Below, one piece after another: positions 44,034-53,449 of a stretch of DNA of 64,000 nt. Location of the stretch: positions 124,001 to 188,000 of the forward strand of contig NZ_JACAFP010000005.1 in NCBI RefSeq assembly GCF_015354505.1, given 5' to 3'. The stretch comes from Microbacterium sp. UFMG61 (GTDB lineage Bacteria > Actinomycetota > Actinomycetes > Actinomycetales > Microbacteriaceae). Under the pieces are notes generated by a model that searched no databases, was not told the DNA's origin, and saw only the letters and a program-made list of their open reading frames with translations. Position numbers and translations under genes: made by a program. Within the stretch, counting starts at the first letter, position 1; each line of letters begins with the position of its first letter.

Positions 44034-44941
44034 GCTCCGAGTTCCCCTCGTCCGCTGTCCCGGAGGTCGTCTGCGTGGGCGAGTCCATGGGACTCGTCAC
44101 GGCCCTGGGCGCCCCCCTCGCCGAGACCGAGACGGCTGCGCTCGGACTCGCCGGCGCAGAGGGCAACGTGGCGGTCGGCCTCGTCTCGGCGGGCCACCGC
44201 GCCGCCTGGGCTTCGCGCCTTGGCGACGATCCGATCGGCGTGCGCATCTCCACTGAGCTCTCGCGCCGCGGAGTCGACCTCTGGGTCACGACGGACGCGG
44301 ATGCTCCGACCGGTGTCATGTTGAAGGATCCCGGCATCGAGTCCTCCTCCGTCTATTACTACCGCCGCGGGTCGGCTGCGTCGCTCATGGCACCCGGGTT
44401 CCTCGACGCCGCCCAGCTCGCCGGCGTCCGGATCGTGCACACCACCGGCATCACCCCCGCACTCTCCTCGTCGTGCCGCGCGATGGTCGACCAGCTCTCC
44501 GTCGACGCTCGCGCGGCGGGCGCACTCGTCTCCTTCGACGTCAACGATCGGCGCGCGCTGTGGACCATGCAGGACGCGGCCCAGACCCTGGCCAGGCTCG
44601 CGGATGCCGCCGACATCGCGTTCGTCGGGCGTGATGAGGCCGAACGCATCTGGGGCACCGTGACGCCCCGCGAGATCCGTGCGCACCTTCCGAACTGCGC
44701 ACTGCTGGTCGTGAAAGACGGCGACGTCGGCGCGACAGCGTTCCACGGCGACGTCGAGCCGGTGTTCGTTCCGGCTCCGAAGGTCGACGTCGTCGAGCCG
44801 GTCGGCGCCGGCGATGCCTTCGCGGCAGGCTTCCTCGCCGCGACCCTCGAGGACGCCGACCTCGCGGCGAGACTGACCGCCGGGCACGCCGCCGCGGCCC
44901 GCGTGCTCACCACGCACGGCGATCTGCCCCCGCTGATCTGA
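44030..44941 (+). CDS. PfkB-family sugar kinase (2-keto-3-deoxygluconate kinase-like)
   Basis: 303 aa. VVCVGESMGLVTALGAPLAE at the start, GAEGNVAVGLVSAGHRAAWA (sugar site), the Tyr-rich SSVYYYRRGSAAS and C-terminal VEPVGAGDAFAAGFLAATLE (catalytic Asp in GAGD) define the ribokinase/PfkB fold, closest in pattern to KDG kinases. It would phosphorylate a sugar acid after uptake by the coupled MFS protein. Start chosen at the ATG overlapping the previous stop. Confidence 0.9.
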   Translation: MSSEFPSSAVPEVVCVGESMGLVTALGAPLAETETAALGLAGAEGNVAVGLVSAGHRAAWASRLGDDPIGVRISTELSRRGVDLWVTTDADAPTGVMLKDPGIESSSVYYYRRGSAASLMAPGFLDAAQLAGVRIVHTTGITPALSSSCRAMVDQLSVDARAAGALVSFDVNDRRALWTMQDAAQTLARLADAADIAFVGRDEAERIWGTVTPREIRAHLPNCALLVVKDGDVGATAFHGDVEPVFVPAPKVDVVEPVGAGDAFAAGFLAATLEDADLAARLTAGHAAAARVLTTHGDLPPLI

Positions 44942-44995
44942 CCCCGCGTGACTGCTGTCGGGCTGCCCTGCGCATCCCGGTCGTAGGCTGAGAGC

Positions 44996-45754
44996 ATGCC
45001 CGCATCGCTCTCGCTGCCTCGCATCTCCTGGGGAGACCCGTCATCCGATCGCCGCGTCCTCCTCGTGCACGGTCTCGGCTCGTCCGGTGCGCTCATGTGG
45101 CGTGTGGGCGCCGGCCTGGCTGACGCCGGCTGGCACGCGACCGCGGTCGATCTGCGCGGCCACGGCGATGCGCCGCGCGCCCTCGACTACTCGGTCGCCG
45201 CATACGGCGCCGACCTCGTCGCGACACTCCCCGACGGCGGCGGACCGTGGGATGCCGTCGTCGGGCACTCGCTCGGAGGGGCCTCCGCCACGGTGGCCGC
45301 GGCATCCGCCCCCGCCTGGACCCGCCGACTCGTGCTCCTCGACCCCGCCATCCTCGTCGGCGGTCGCGATGCGGCGATCGTCCGCAAGAGTCAGGAGCGC
45401 GCCTTCGCCGACAACAGGGTCGAACTGGTGCGGCAGGAGCATCCGCACTGGCATCCCCAGGACTGGGAGCTCAAGGTCGATGCGGTGCACCGTACGAGCG
45501 CCTGGGCGGTCGAGCAGACGAGCCGGCAGAACACCCCTTGGGACGTCACGGCGGATGCCGCGCGGCTGACCGTCCCCACGCACGTGATCGCCTCGGATCC
45601 CGCGGTCTACAGCATCTTCACGGGTGATGTCGCGGCGGCAGTTCTCGCATCGAACTCGCTCATCACGATGTCGGTCGTCCCGGGATCGGGGCACTCGTTG
45701 CACCGCGACAAGCCCGAGGAGACCATCCGACAGCTGGAAGAGGCACTCGCATGA
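44996..45754 (+). CDS. Alpha/beta hydrolase
   Basis: 252 aa. VLLVHGLGSSGALMWR (oxyanion loop), VDLRGHGDAPR, nucleophile GHSLGG with Ser92, and the late VVPGSGHSLHRD with catalytic His are textbook. An upstream TAGGCT suggests a leaderless ATG. Its stop overlaps the acyl-CoA dehydrogenase start (ATGA). Could hydrolyse esters or thioesters in the same pathway. Confidence 0.9.
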   Translation: MPASLSLPRISWGDPSSDRRVLLVHGLGSSGALMWRVGAGLADAGWHATAVDLRGHGDAPRALDYSVAAYGADLVATLPDGGGPWDAVVGHSLGGASATVAAASAPAWTRRLVLLDPAILVGGRDAAIVRKSQERAFADNRVELVRQEHPHWHPQDWELKVDAVHRTSAWAVEQTSRQNTPWDVTADAARLTVPTHVIASDPAVYSIFTGDVAAAVLASNSLITMSVVPGSGHSLHRDKPEETIRQLEEALA

Positions 45755-46911
45755 CCACGTTCGATCCGACCGCGTTCCTCCCCGACGATCTGCTCGCGCG
45801 CATCCGCGAACGCGCGCCGATCCACGACCGCGACAACACCTTCCCGCAGGACGACCTCGACGAGCTCCGCGACGCCGGCTATCTCTCGATCCTCGTGCCG
45901 ACCGAGCGCGGCGGCGCGGGGCTCGGACTCGTCGAAGCCGCGATCCTGCAGCAGCGCCTCGCCACGGCTGCCCCGGCCACGGCCCTCGCGATCAACATGC
46001 ACCTCGTCTGGACGGGCGTCGCCAAGGTCTTCTCCGATCGCGGAGTCACGGGTCTCGAATTCGTGCAGGACGGCGCTGTCGCCGGCGAGGTCTTCGCGTT
46101 CGGCATCAGCGAGGGCGGCAACGACCTCGTGCTGTTCGGCAGCGACACCGATGCCGTACCGACCGCCGATGGCGGCTACTCGTTCACCGGCACCAAGATC
46201 TTCACCTCGCTCGCGCCCGTCTGGACGAGGCTCGGGCTGCACGGTCTCGACACCACGAGCGCCGACGCCCCCAAGCTCGTGTTCGCCTTCGTCGAGCGCA
46301 CCGATGCGGTCGCCACGGGCGACGACTGGGACACCCTCGGCATGCGCGGGACGCAGAGCAGGACGACCCGTGTGAACGGAGCAGTCGCGGATGCCGCGCA
46401 CGTGGTGCGCCGCATCGATCCCGGCCCGAACCCCGACCCGATCGTGTTCGGCATCTTCTCGGTCTTCGAGATCCTGCTCGCCTCGGTGTACACCGGCATC
46501 GCCCGGCGCGCGCTCGATCTCGCGGTCGAGACCGCCCAGAAGCGCCGCTCGAAGAAGACGGGCGCCGCCTACAGCCAGGATCCCGACATCCGCTGGCGCA
46601 TCGCCGACATGGGCCTCGCGTATGACGCTCTGCCCCCGCAGATCGCCGCGCTCGCGCGGGAGGTCGACGAGCGGGTCGACAACGGCGCCCGCTGGTTCAC
46701 CCTGCTCTCCGGCGTCAAGCACCGCGCCATCACCATGTCGAAGCACGTCGTCGATCAGGCCATGCTCGTCGCGGGCGGCGGCTCGTACTTCTCGTCGAAC
46801 GAGCTCTCCCGGCTGTACCGCGATGTGCTCGCGGGGGCGTTCCACCCGTCCGATCCCGAGTCGGCGCACGCCACCGCGGCGAGCGCCTGGCTGGGCCCGC
46901 TCGACGCCTAA
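45751..46911 (+). CDS. Acyl-CoA dehydrogenase family protein
   Basis: 386 aa. Motifs FGISEGGNDLVLFG, GYSFTGTKIFTSLAPVW, WDTLGMRGTQSRTTRVN and LDLAVETAQKRRSKK fit the FAD-binding middle and C-terminal domains; the N-terminal helical domain begins FLPDDLLARIRERAPIHDRD. The sequence lies near the group that includes flavin monooxygenase-like members, so a true CoA substrate is not certain. Coupled to the hydrolase gene. Confidence 0.88.
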   Translation: MTTFDPTAFLPDDLLARIRERAPIHDRDNTFPQDDLDELRDAGYLSILVPTERGGAGLGLVEAAILQQRLATAAPATALAINMHLVWTGVAKVFSDRGVTGLEFVQDGAVAGEVFAFGISEGGNDLVLFGSDTDAVPTADGGYSFTGTKIFTSLAPVWTRLGLHGLDTTSADAPKLVFAFVERTDAVATGDDWDTLGMRGTQSRTTRVNGAVADAAHVVRRIDPGPNPDPIVFGIFSVFEILLASVYTGIARRALDLAVETAQKRRSKKTGAAYSQDPDIRWRIADMGLAYDALPPQIAALAREVDERVDNGARWFTLLSGVKHRAITMSKHVVDQAMLVAGGGSYFSSNELSRLYRDVLAGAFHPSDPESAHATAASAWLGPLDA

Positions 46912-46918
46912 TCGCAGT

Positions 46919-46958
46919 ATTCTGCGGTTTCCCCGCCACAGAACTGAAAATTCTGCGG
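46919..46958. promoter_or_regulatory. Candidate Lrp-type binding repeats before the Lrp gene
   Basis: ATTCTGCGG occurs directly at 46919-46927 and 46950-46958, 31 bp apart, with an inverted CAGAA at 46939-46943. This gives two face-to-face TTCTG/CAGAA dyads. They lie 42-81 bp before the Lrp-family start and are plausible autoregulatory sites. Confidence 0.35.
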
Positions 46959-46999
46959 AATCGGTTGAAGAGAGGCCGCTCCGGTGCGAGGATCGCATC

Positions 47000-47467
47000 A
47001 TGCCGTCCTCGAAGAAGCACCCTCCATTGGATGACGTCGCGAAGACGATCATCGAGCTGCTGCAAGAGGACGGGCGACGCTCGTACTCCGACATCGGCCG
47101 CGAGGTGGGTCTCAGCGAGGCCGCCGTGCGGCAGCGCGTGCAGCGCCTCACCGAGTCGGGTGTGATGCAGATCGTCGCCGTCACCGACCCGATGCAGCTG
47201 GGCTTCCCCCGGCAGGCGATGATCGGCATCCGCGTCTCCGGTGACACCCGGGTCGTCGCGGAGGCCATCGCCGAGATCCCCGCGATCGACTACGTCGTGA
47301 TCACGGTCGGATCCTTCGACATCCTCGCCGAGGTCGTGTGCGAAGACGACGAAGACCTCCTCGCGCTGATCAACGACCGCATCCGGCCGATCGACGGGGT
47401 GCTGTCGACCGAGACCTTCATCTACGCCAAGCTGCAGAAGCAGCTCTACAACTGGGGGACCAGATGA
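47000..47467 (+). CDS. Lrp/AsnC family transcriptional regulator
   Basis: 155 aa starting MPSSKKHPPLDDVAKTIIEL. N-terminal HTH YSDIGREVGLSEAAVRQRVQ (residues about 29-48); C-terminal RAM domain with AEIPAIDYVVITVGSFDILA and INDRIRPIDGVLSTETFIYA. Its stop overlaps the aminotransferase ATG by 4 nt (ATGA), so it most likely controls that amine or amino-acid catabolic gene in response to its substrate. Confidence 0.95.
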   Translation: MPSSKKHPPLDDVAKTIIELLQEDGRRSYSDIGREVGLSEAAVRQRVQRLTESGVMQIVAVTDPMQLGFPRQAMIGIRVSGDTRVVAEAIAEIPAIDYVVITVGSFDILAEVVCEDDEDLLALINDRIRPIDGVLSTETFIYAKLQKQLYNWGTR

Positions 47468-48858
47468 GCACGCACCGCACGACACCGTCCGAGGCCGAAC
47501 TCCAGGCGATGGCCAAGGACCATCTGTGGATGCACTTCACGCGCCAGTCCACGGTGGAGAAGAGCGGTGTGCCGATCATCGTCAAGGGTGACGGCCACCG
47601 CATCTGGGACTCGAAGGGCAAGGAGTACTTCGACGGCCTCGCGGGCCTGTTCGTCGTCAACGCCGGGCACGGACGCCGTCGTCTCGCCGAGGCCGCAGCG
47701 AAGCAGGCATCCGAGCTCTCGTTCTTCCCGCTGTGGTCGTACGCGCACCCCGCAGCGATCGAACTCGCCGACCGCCTCGCCGACGAGGCACCCGGAGACC
47801 TCAACCGCGTGTTCTTCTCGACCGGAGGCGGCGAGGCCGTCGAGACCGCTTTCAAGCTCGCCAAGCACTACTGGAAGCTGCAGGGAAAGCCCACCAAGCA
47901 CAAGGTCATCTCGCGCTCGGTCGCCTACCACGGCACCCCGCAGGGAGCCCTCGCGATCACCGGCATCCCGGCGATGAAGTCGATGTTCGAGCCGGTCACC
48001 CCCGGCGGCTTCCGCGTGCCCAACACCAACTTCTACCGCGCGGCAGAGATGGGCGGCCCGAGCGACGACCTGGAGGCGTTCGGCCGCTGGGCAGCCGACC
48101 GCATCGAGGAGATGATCCTGTTCGAAGGCGCAGACACGGTCGCCGCCGTCTTCCTCGAGCCGGTGCAGAACTCGGGCGGATGCTTCCCGCCCCCGCCCGG
48201 CTACTTCGCCCGGGTGCGCGAGATCTGCGACCGCCACGATGTGCTGCTCGTCTCGGACGAGGTCATCTGCGCGTTCGGTCGACTCGGTCACACCTTCGCG
48301 TGCACCGGTCTCGGCTACGTGCCCGACATGATCACGTGCGCCAAGGGTATGACGAGCGGCTACTCTCCGATCGGCGCCACGGTCATCAGCGACCGGATCT
48401 ACGAGCCCTTCTCGAAGGGCGACGTCTCGTTCCCGCACGGCTACACGTTCGGAGGACATCCGGTGTCGGCGGCGGTCGCGCTCGAGAACCTCGCCATCTT
48501 CGACGAGGAGGGGCTCAACGAGCACGTGCGCGAGAACTCGCCGATGTTCCGCGCCGAGCTCGAGACCCTGCTCGATCTGCCCATCGTCGGCGACGTGCGC
48601 GGCGACGGCTACTTCTTCGGCATCGAGCTGGTGAAGGACAAGGCCACGAGGGAGACTTTCGACGACGACGAGTCCGAGCGGCTGCTGCGCGGCTTCCTGT
48701 CGCCCGCGCTGTTCGAGGCCGGACTCTACTGTCGCGCCGACGACCGCGGCGACCCCGTGATCCAGCTCGCGCCGCCACTCACGATCGGCCCCGCCGAGTT
48801 CCGCGAGATCGGTCAGATCCTGCGCGGCGTGCTCTCCGAGGCGCAATCGGTGCTCTGA
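47464..48858 (+). CDS. Class III PLP-dependent aminotransferase (putrescine/beta-alanine type)
   Basis: 464 aa. DGLAGLFVVNAGHGRRRLAE and FFSTGGGEAVETAFKLAKHY bind PLP phosphate; LVSDEVICAFGRLGH holds the pyridine-contact Asp; Lys294 in TCAKGMTSGYSP forms the Schiff base; THE THAPGYTFGGHPVS-like segment here reads HGYTFGGHPVSAAVALENL. Resembles omega-amino acid:pyruvate or putrescine transaminases. Coupled to an Lrp regulator; with mmsA nearby it could feed malonate semialdehyde from beta-alanine. Substrate not certain. Confidence 0.92.
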   Translation: MSTHRTTPSEAELQAMAKDHLWMHFTRQSTVEKSGVPIIVKGDGHRIWDSKGKEYFDGLAGLFVVNAGHGRRRLAEAAAKQASELSFFPLWSYAHPAAIELADRLADEAPGDLNRVFFSTGGGEAVETAFKLAKHYWKLQGKPTKHKVISRSVAYHGTPQGALAITGIPAMKSMFEPVTPGGFRVPNTNFYRAAEMGGPSDDLEAFGRWAADRIEEMILFEGADTVAAVFLEPVQNSGGCFPPPPGYFARVREICDRHDVLLVSDEVICAFGRLGHTFACTGLGYVPDMITCAKGMTSGYSPIGATVISDRIYEPFSKGDVSFPHGYTFGGHPVSAAVALENLAIFDEEGLNEHVRENSPMFRAELETLLDLPIVGDVRGDGYFFGIELVKDKATRETFDDDESERLLRGFLSPALFEAGLYCRADDRGDPVIQLAPPLTIGPAEFREIGQILRGVLSEAQSVL

Positions 48859-48874
48859 CGCCGGCCGGCTGGGC

Positions 48875-50413
48875 TCAACCGGATGCCGCAGTGCGCCGCC
48901 TCGCGAGAAGTGCGAGGTGGAGCGCCGCGATCGTCTCGCCGTCGTCGAGGTCCGCGCCCAGCAGATCGCCGATCAGCGTGAGGCGCTGATAGAACACCGA
49001 CCGCGACAGGTGGCTCGCGGTGGCCGCCGCCGAGCGGTTGCCCGGGTGGGCGACGAGAGCTGCGAGCACGTCGAGCAGGTCGCCGCGGCGCTCACGATCG
49101 TGTCGGATCAGCGGCGACAGCATCCGCTCGCTGTGCTCGTGCAATCGGTGGTCGTCGCGCAGGGTCGCGACGAGCCGTTCGAGCGGGCGGTCGTCGACGC
49201 GGCGCACTCGGGCCCCGGCATCCGCTCTGTCGCTGTCGGCGAGGTCGCGGGCCGCGCGCAGTGAACCGAGGAGTCCGATCACGTCGTCGGCGACCGGCCC
49301 CACGAACACCGCGCGGTCGGGACCGGCGATGCGCAGCAGCACCTCGTCGGAGAGCACGACGGATGCCGGCACCGACAGCAGCGCCGCATCGTCGCCGTCG
49401 ACGCGGGCGGCCATCACCGCGAACCCCGCCTGTCGCGCACGGTAGGCGAGCTCGCTGGTCGACGCGCTGCCTCGCGCGACGAGACCGTGACAGTGACGCC
49501 CGGCCAGTGCAAATCCTCCGGCACGCAGCCGTGCATCGATGTCCTCGGCCTTGGCGAAGCGCGCGCCGAGCAGGTCGTCGATCACCCCGCGCTGGGCGAG
49601 CAGCGACCATTCGGCGTCACCGCCGTCGGCGATGCATCCGAACGCGAGGGCCGTCGCGCCCTGCTCGAGCACCGTGACGCGACCTGCGGGGTGCGCAGGG
49701 CCCGGAAGCGCGACGAGCGTGCCCCACCGCACTCCCCTGGCCTGCACGGGCACGCGCTCGGCAGCACCACGACGATCGAGCACCTCGGCGATCGGCATTC
49801 CCAGCCCCTCGGTCGCGATCACCTCGCCCGCGAGATTCTCGAGGACCACCGCAGCGCCGAGCGCTCGGGCGGTCTCCGACACCACGACGTCGGCCGGAGA
49901 CCCCTGCAGGCTCAGCGTCGTGAAGAGCTCGTGCAGGTGCTGTCGCTGATGCAGGGCGTCGGTCTGGGCTGCGATCAGCGCATGATGCACCGCCTCGGTC
50001 ACGGCGACGAACTTGACCTCGTGAGTGAGGGCGATGAGCGCGAGGCCCACCGTGGCGCAGACGTCGACGACCGGCTGTGGCACCGCCTGCCCCGCGGTCT
50101 TCAGCTCGAACACGATCCCGGCGATGTCCGCGCGATGCAGGCTCGACGCGAAGTCCCGCAGCTCGGCGTCATCGACCGGCCACCCCGCCCCGGTGGTCAG
50201 CAGCAGCTCGCCGCCGTCGAGCAGACGCGCGACTCCGACGCTGTCGGACACGTGCACCCAGCGCACGGCGGCGTCGAGAGCGGCGCCGCCGACGATCACG
50301 TCGGGCTCGCCCTGCTGCACCGCGGCCTCCGCGAGGACGTCGGCGACCGTCAGGAAGACCGCACTCGCCGGACGATCTGTCCGATCGTCGGCGATCTCGC
50401 TACGTTCTGACAC
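48875..50413 (-). CDS. PucR family transcriptional regulator
   Basis: 512 aa from a GTG at 50413 with AGGAG upstream. N-terminal PucR domain (LTVADVLAEAAVQQGEPDVI, LLLTTGAGWP), a GGDEF-like/CdaR middle region (GRHCHGLVARGSASTSELAY), and C-terminal HTH_30 (ATASHLSRSVFYQRLTLIGD). PucR proteins control purine, amine or amino-acid catabolism. Divergent from mmsA across 98 bp, so mmsA and the following aminotransferase are its likely targets. Confidence 0.92.
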   Translation of the reverse strand: MSERSEIADDRTDRPASAVFLTVADVLAEAAVQQGEPDVIVGGAALDAAVRWVHVSDSVGVARLLDGGELLLTTGAGWPVDDAELRDFASSLHRADIAGIVFELKTAGQAVPQPVVDVCATVGLALIALTHEVKFVAVTEAVHHALIAAQTDALHQRQHLHELFTTLSLQGSPADVVVSETARALGAAVVLENLAGEVIATEGLGMPIAEVLDRRGAAERVPVQARGVRWGTLVALPGPAHPAGRVTVLEQGATALAFGCIADGGDAEWSLLAQRGVIDDLLGARFAKAEDIDARLRAGGFALAGRHCHGLVARGSASTSELAYRARQAGFAVMAARVDGDDAALLSVPASVVLSDEVLLRIAGPDRAVFVGPVADDVIGLLGSLRAARDLADSDRADAGARVRRVDDRPLERLVATLRDDHRLHEHSERMLSPLIRHDRERRGDLLDVLAALVAHPGNRSAAATASHLSRSVFYQRLTLIGDLLGADLDDGETIAALHLALLARRRTAASG

Positions 50414-50511
50414 CGTTAATTCTCCTCGCGCTCTGTGATCATGGGAGGAAGTCAGCGTATCGCGCCTCGGTCAGAGTGTTCGATACGGATTCCGCACCCC
50501 GAAGGAGCCCC

Positions 50512-51996
50512 GTGGACATCGTCCGTCACCTCATCAATGGAGCAGAGACCGCGGATGCGGCGCGCACGGGTCAGGTCTTCGACCCGGCCACCGGTCAGGT
50601 CACGAAGCAGGTCGCCTTCGCCTCCACCGCCGAGGTCGACGAGGCGATCGCCGCCGCGGCATCCGCTCTGCCCGCGTGGCGCGAGACGAGCCTCATCAAG
50701 CGCGCCGACGTGTTCTTCCGTCTGCGTCAGCTGCTCAAGGAGCGCACGCCCGAGCTCGCGGCGATCGTCACGTCGGAGCATGGCAAGGTGCTCTCGGATG
50801 CCGCGGGCGAGGTCTCGCGCGGCATCGAGAACGTCGAGTTCGCCGCCGGTCTCGTGCACCTGCTCAAGGGCGAGCGCAGCGAGCAGGTCTCGCGTGGCGT
50901 CGACGTGCACTCGGTCAAGCAGCCCGTCGGCGTCGTCGCCGCGATCACCCCGTTCAACTTCCCGGTGATGGTGCCGCTGTGGATGGTGGCCTCGGCGATC
51001 GCGTGCGGCAACACCGTGGTGCTCAAGCCGAGCGAAAAGGATCCGTCGGCGTCGGTCTGGCTCGCGAAGCTCTTCCAGGAGGCGGGTCTTCCCGACGGCG
51101 TGCTCAATGTCGTGCACGGCGACAAGGAGGCCGTCGACGCGCTGCTCGAGTCGCCGCGCGTGAACGCGATCAGCTTCGTCGGCTCGACCCCCATCGCCCG
51201 GTCGATCTACCAGCGCGCGTCGACCGCGGGCAAGCGCGTCCAGGCGCTCGGCGGGGCGAAGAACCACATGGTCGTGATGCCGGATGCCGACATCGACGCT
51301 GCAGCCGACGCCGCCGTCTCCGCCGCGTACGGCTCGGCCGGCGAGCGCTGCATGGCCGTGTCGGTGCTCGTCGCGGTCGGCGACATCGCCGACGACCTGG
51401 TCACCGCGATCGCCTCGCGCATCGAGGGCCTCACGATCGGCGCGGGCACGGATGCCGCGAGCGAGATGGGTCCGCTCATCACCCGCGAGCACCGCGACCG
51501 CGTCGCCTCGTACGTGACGGGTGCCGCCGCCGAGGGAGCGACGGTCGTGGTCGACGGCACGACGACGCAGTTCGACTCCGAGGGCTTCTTCATCGGAGTC
51601 AGCCTGATCGACCAGGTCGCCCCGGGCATGAAGGTGTATGACGACGAGATCTTCGGTCCGGTGCTCTCGGTCGTGCGCGTCGAGACCTACGCCGAGGCCG
51701 TCGAGCTCGTCAACGCGAACGCCTACGGCAACGGCACCGCGATCTTCACGCGCGACGGCGGCACCGCCCGCCAGTACGAGTTCGACATCGAGGTCGGCAT
51801 GGTCGGCGTCAACGTGCCGATCCCCGTGCCGATCGGGGCCTACTCGTTCGGCGGATGGAAGGACTCGCTGTTCGGCGACTCGCACATCTACGGTCCCGAG
51901 TCGGTGCACTTCTACACTCGGTCGAAGGTGGTCACCACGCGCTGGCCCGACCACACGCCCTCGCAGATCGACCTGGGCTTCCCGAGCAACCACTGA
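50512..51996 (+). CDS. mmsA: Methylmalonate-/malonate-semialdehyde dehydrogenase
   Basis: 494 aa from a GTG with GAAGGAG 6-12 nt upstream. CoA-acylating aldehyde dehydrogenase: AITPFNFPVMVPLWMVASAI, LKPSEKDPSASVWLAKLFQE, VGSTPIARSIYQRAS and catalytic Cys280 in SAGERCMAVSV. MMSDH-specific features include the ENVEFAAGLVHLLKGE and TRWPDHTPSQIDLGFPSNH segments. Converts malonate or methylmalonate semialdehyde to acetyl- or propionyl-CoA. Next to a class III aminotransferase. Confidence 0.95.
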   Translation: MDIVRHLINGAETADAARTGQVFDPATGQVTKQVAFASTAEVDEAIAAAASALPAWRETSLIKRADVFFRLRQLLKERTPELAAIVTSEHGKVLSDAAGEVSRGIENVEFAAGLVHLLKGERSEQVSRGVDVHSVKQPVGVVAAITPFNFPVMVPLWMVASAIACGNTVVLKPSEKDPSASVWLAKLFQEAGLPDGVLNVVHGDKEAVDALLESPRVNAISFVGSTPIARSIYQRASTAGKRVQALGGAKNHMVVMPDADIDAAADAAVSAAYGSAGERCMAVSVLVAVGDIADDLVTAIASRIEGLTIGAGTDAASEMGPLITREHRDRVASYVTGAAAEGATVVVDGTTTQFDSEGFFIGVSLIDQVAPGMKVYDDEIFGPVLSVVRVETYAEAVELVNANAYGNGTAIFTRDGGTARQYEFDIEVGMVGVNVPIPVPIGAYSFGGWKDSLFGDSHIYGPESVHFYTRSKVVTTRWPDHTPSQIDLGFPSNH

Positions 51997-52030
51997 GCTC
52001 CCGAGCGGACAGAGAACGGAGACACGAGAC

Positions 52031-53419
52031 ATGACGAACTACACCGACCGCCACGGTGCATCCCACACGCTGCCTGCCCCCGAGGCCGAGGCGCAGGTGC
52101 GCGCGGATGACCGCGGCCACGTCTTCCACTCCTGGAGCGCCCAGGGCCTGATCGATCCGCTCCCCGTCGCCGCGGGTGAGGGCTCGACGTTCTGGGACTA
52201 CGCCGGCAACGCCTACCTCGACTTCTCGAGCCAGCTGGTGAACCTGAACCTCGGGCACCAGCATCCCGACCTCGTCGCGGCGATCCAGCAGCAGGCGGGG
52301 CGGCTCTCGACGATCCAGCCCGCGATGGCCAACGACGTGCGGGGCGAGCTCGCACGACTCATCGTCGAGGTCGCGCCCGAGGGCTTCGAGAAGGTCTTCT
52401 TCACGAACGGCGGCGCCGAGGCCAACGAGTACGCGGTGCGCATGGCCCGCCAGTCGACCGGTCGCCACAAGGTCCTCTCGATGTACCGCAGCTATCACGG
52501 GTCGACCTCGACCGCGATCTCGCTGACGGGCGACCCTCGTCGATGGGCCAACGGCACGCCCGACTCGGGAGCCGTGCGCTTCTTCGGGCCGTACCTGTAT
52601 CGCTCGCCGTTCCACGCCGAGACGCCCGAGCAGGAGTCCGAGCGCGCACTCGCCCACCTCGAGCAGACGATCCAGCTCGAGGGGCCGCAGACCATCGCCG
52701 CGATCATCATCGAGACCGTGGTCGGCACGAACGGTGTGCTCGTGCCGCCGCCCGGATACCTGCCGGGCGTGCGCGAGCTGTGCGACCGCTACGGCATCGT
52801 CTACATCGCCGACGAGGTCATGGTCGGCTTCGGCCGACTCGGCGAGTGGTTCGGCATCGACGCCTACGGCGGGCGCCCGGACCTCATCACCTTCGCCAAG
52901 GGCGTGAACTCGGGCTACGTGCCCCTCGGCGGCGTCGTGATCTCGGAGCGCATCGCGAAGGCGTTCGACACCACACCGTTCGCCGGCGGACTCACGTACT
53001 CCGGCCACCCGCTCGCGTGCGCCGCGGGTGTGGCGACGTTCGAGGTGTTCCGCCGTGACGGCATCCTCGAGCGCGTGCGCGATCTCGGCGAGCGCATCGT
53101 CGAGCCGACGCTGCGCCGCTGGGTCGAGACCCACCCGAGCGTCGGAGAGGTACGGGGCCGTGGACTGTTCTGGGCCGTCGAGCTCGTGCGCGACAAAGAG
53201 ACACGCGAGCCGCTGGTGCCGTTCAACGCGAGCGGAGCGGATGCTGCGCCGGTCGCCGCCTTCGCCGCCGCCGCGAAGAAGGCCGGCGTCTGGCCGTTCA
53301 CGCACTTCAACCGCATGCACGTCGCGCCGCCGCTCGTGATCAGCGAGGACGACCTGGTGCGCGGCCTCACGGTGCTCGACGAGGCTCTCGCCGTCGCCGA
53401 CGAGGCAGCCACGAGCTGA
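52031..53419 (+). CDS. Class III PLP-dependent aminotransferase
   Basis: 462 aa starting MTNYTDRHGASHTLPAPEAE. Phosphate-binding FFTNGGAEANEYAVRMAR, IADEVMVGFGRLGEWFG, and Lys290 in TFAKGVNSGYVPLGG mark the fold. It follows mmsA by 34 bp in the same direction and probably makes the semialdehyde that MmsA oxidises, from beta-alanine or 3-aminoisobutyrate. Distinct from the aminotransferase at 47464-48858. The longer frame starting at 51638 runs through mmsA out of frame. Confidence 0.92.
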   Translation: MTNYTDRHGASHTLPAPEAEAQVRADDRGHVFHSWSAQGLIDPLPVAAGEGSTFWDYAGNAYLDFSSQLVNLNLGHQHPDLVAAIQQQAGRLSTIQPAMANDVRGELARLIVEVAPEGFEKVFFTNGGAEANEYAVRMARQSTGRHKVLSMYRSYHGSTSTAISLTGDPRRWANGTPDSGAVRFFGPYLYRSPFHAETPEQESERALAHLEQTIQLEGPQTIAAIIIETVVGTNGVLVPPPGYLPGVRELCDRYGIVYIADEVMVGFGRLGEWFGIDAYGGRPDLITFAKGVNSGYVPLGGVVISERIAKAFDTTPFAGGLTYSGHPLACAAGVATFEVFRRDGILERVRDLGERIVEPTLRRWVETHPSVGEVRGRGLFWAVELVRDKETREPLVPFNASGADAAPVAAFAAAAKKAGVWPFTHFNRMHVAPPLVISEDDLVRGLTVLDEALAVADEAATS

Positions 53420-53449
53420 CAGTGCCGTGAGTCGCAGCCGCTGCTGCGC

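Noticed and set aside
42539..44941. 800-codon plus frame spanning the nrdH upstream region, MFS gene and kinase
   Set aside because: Only its last ~303 codons (from 44030) are a real gene; the rest is Arg-rich out-of-frame reading of the MFS gene.
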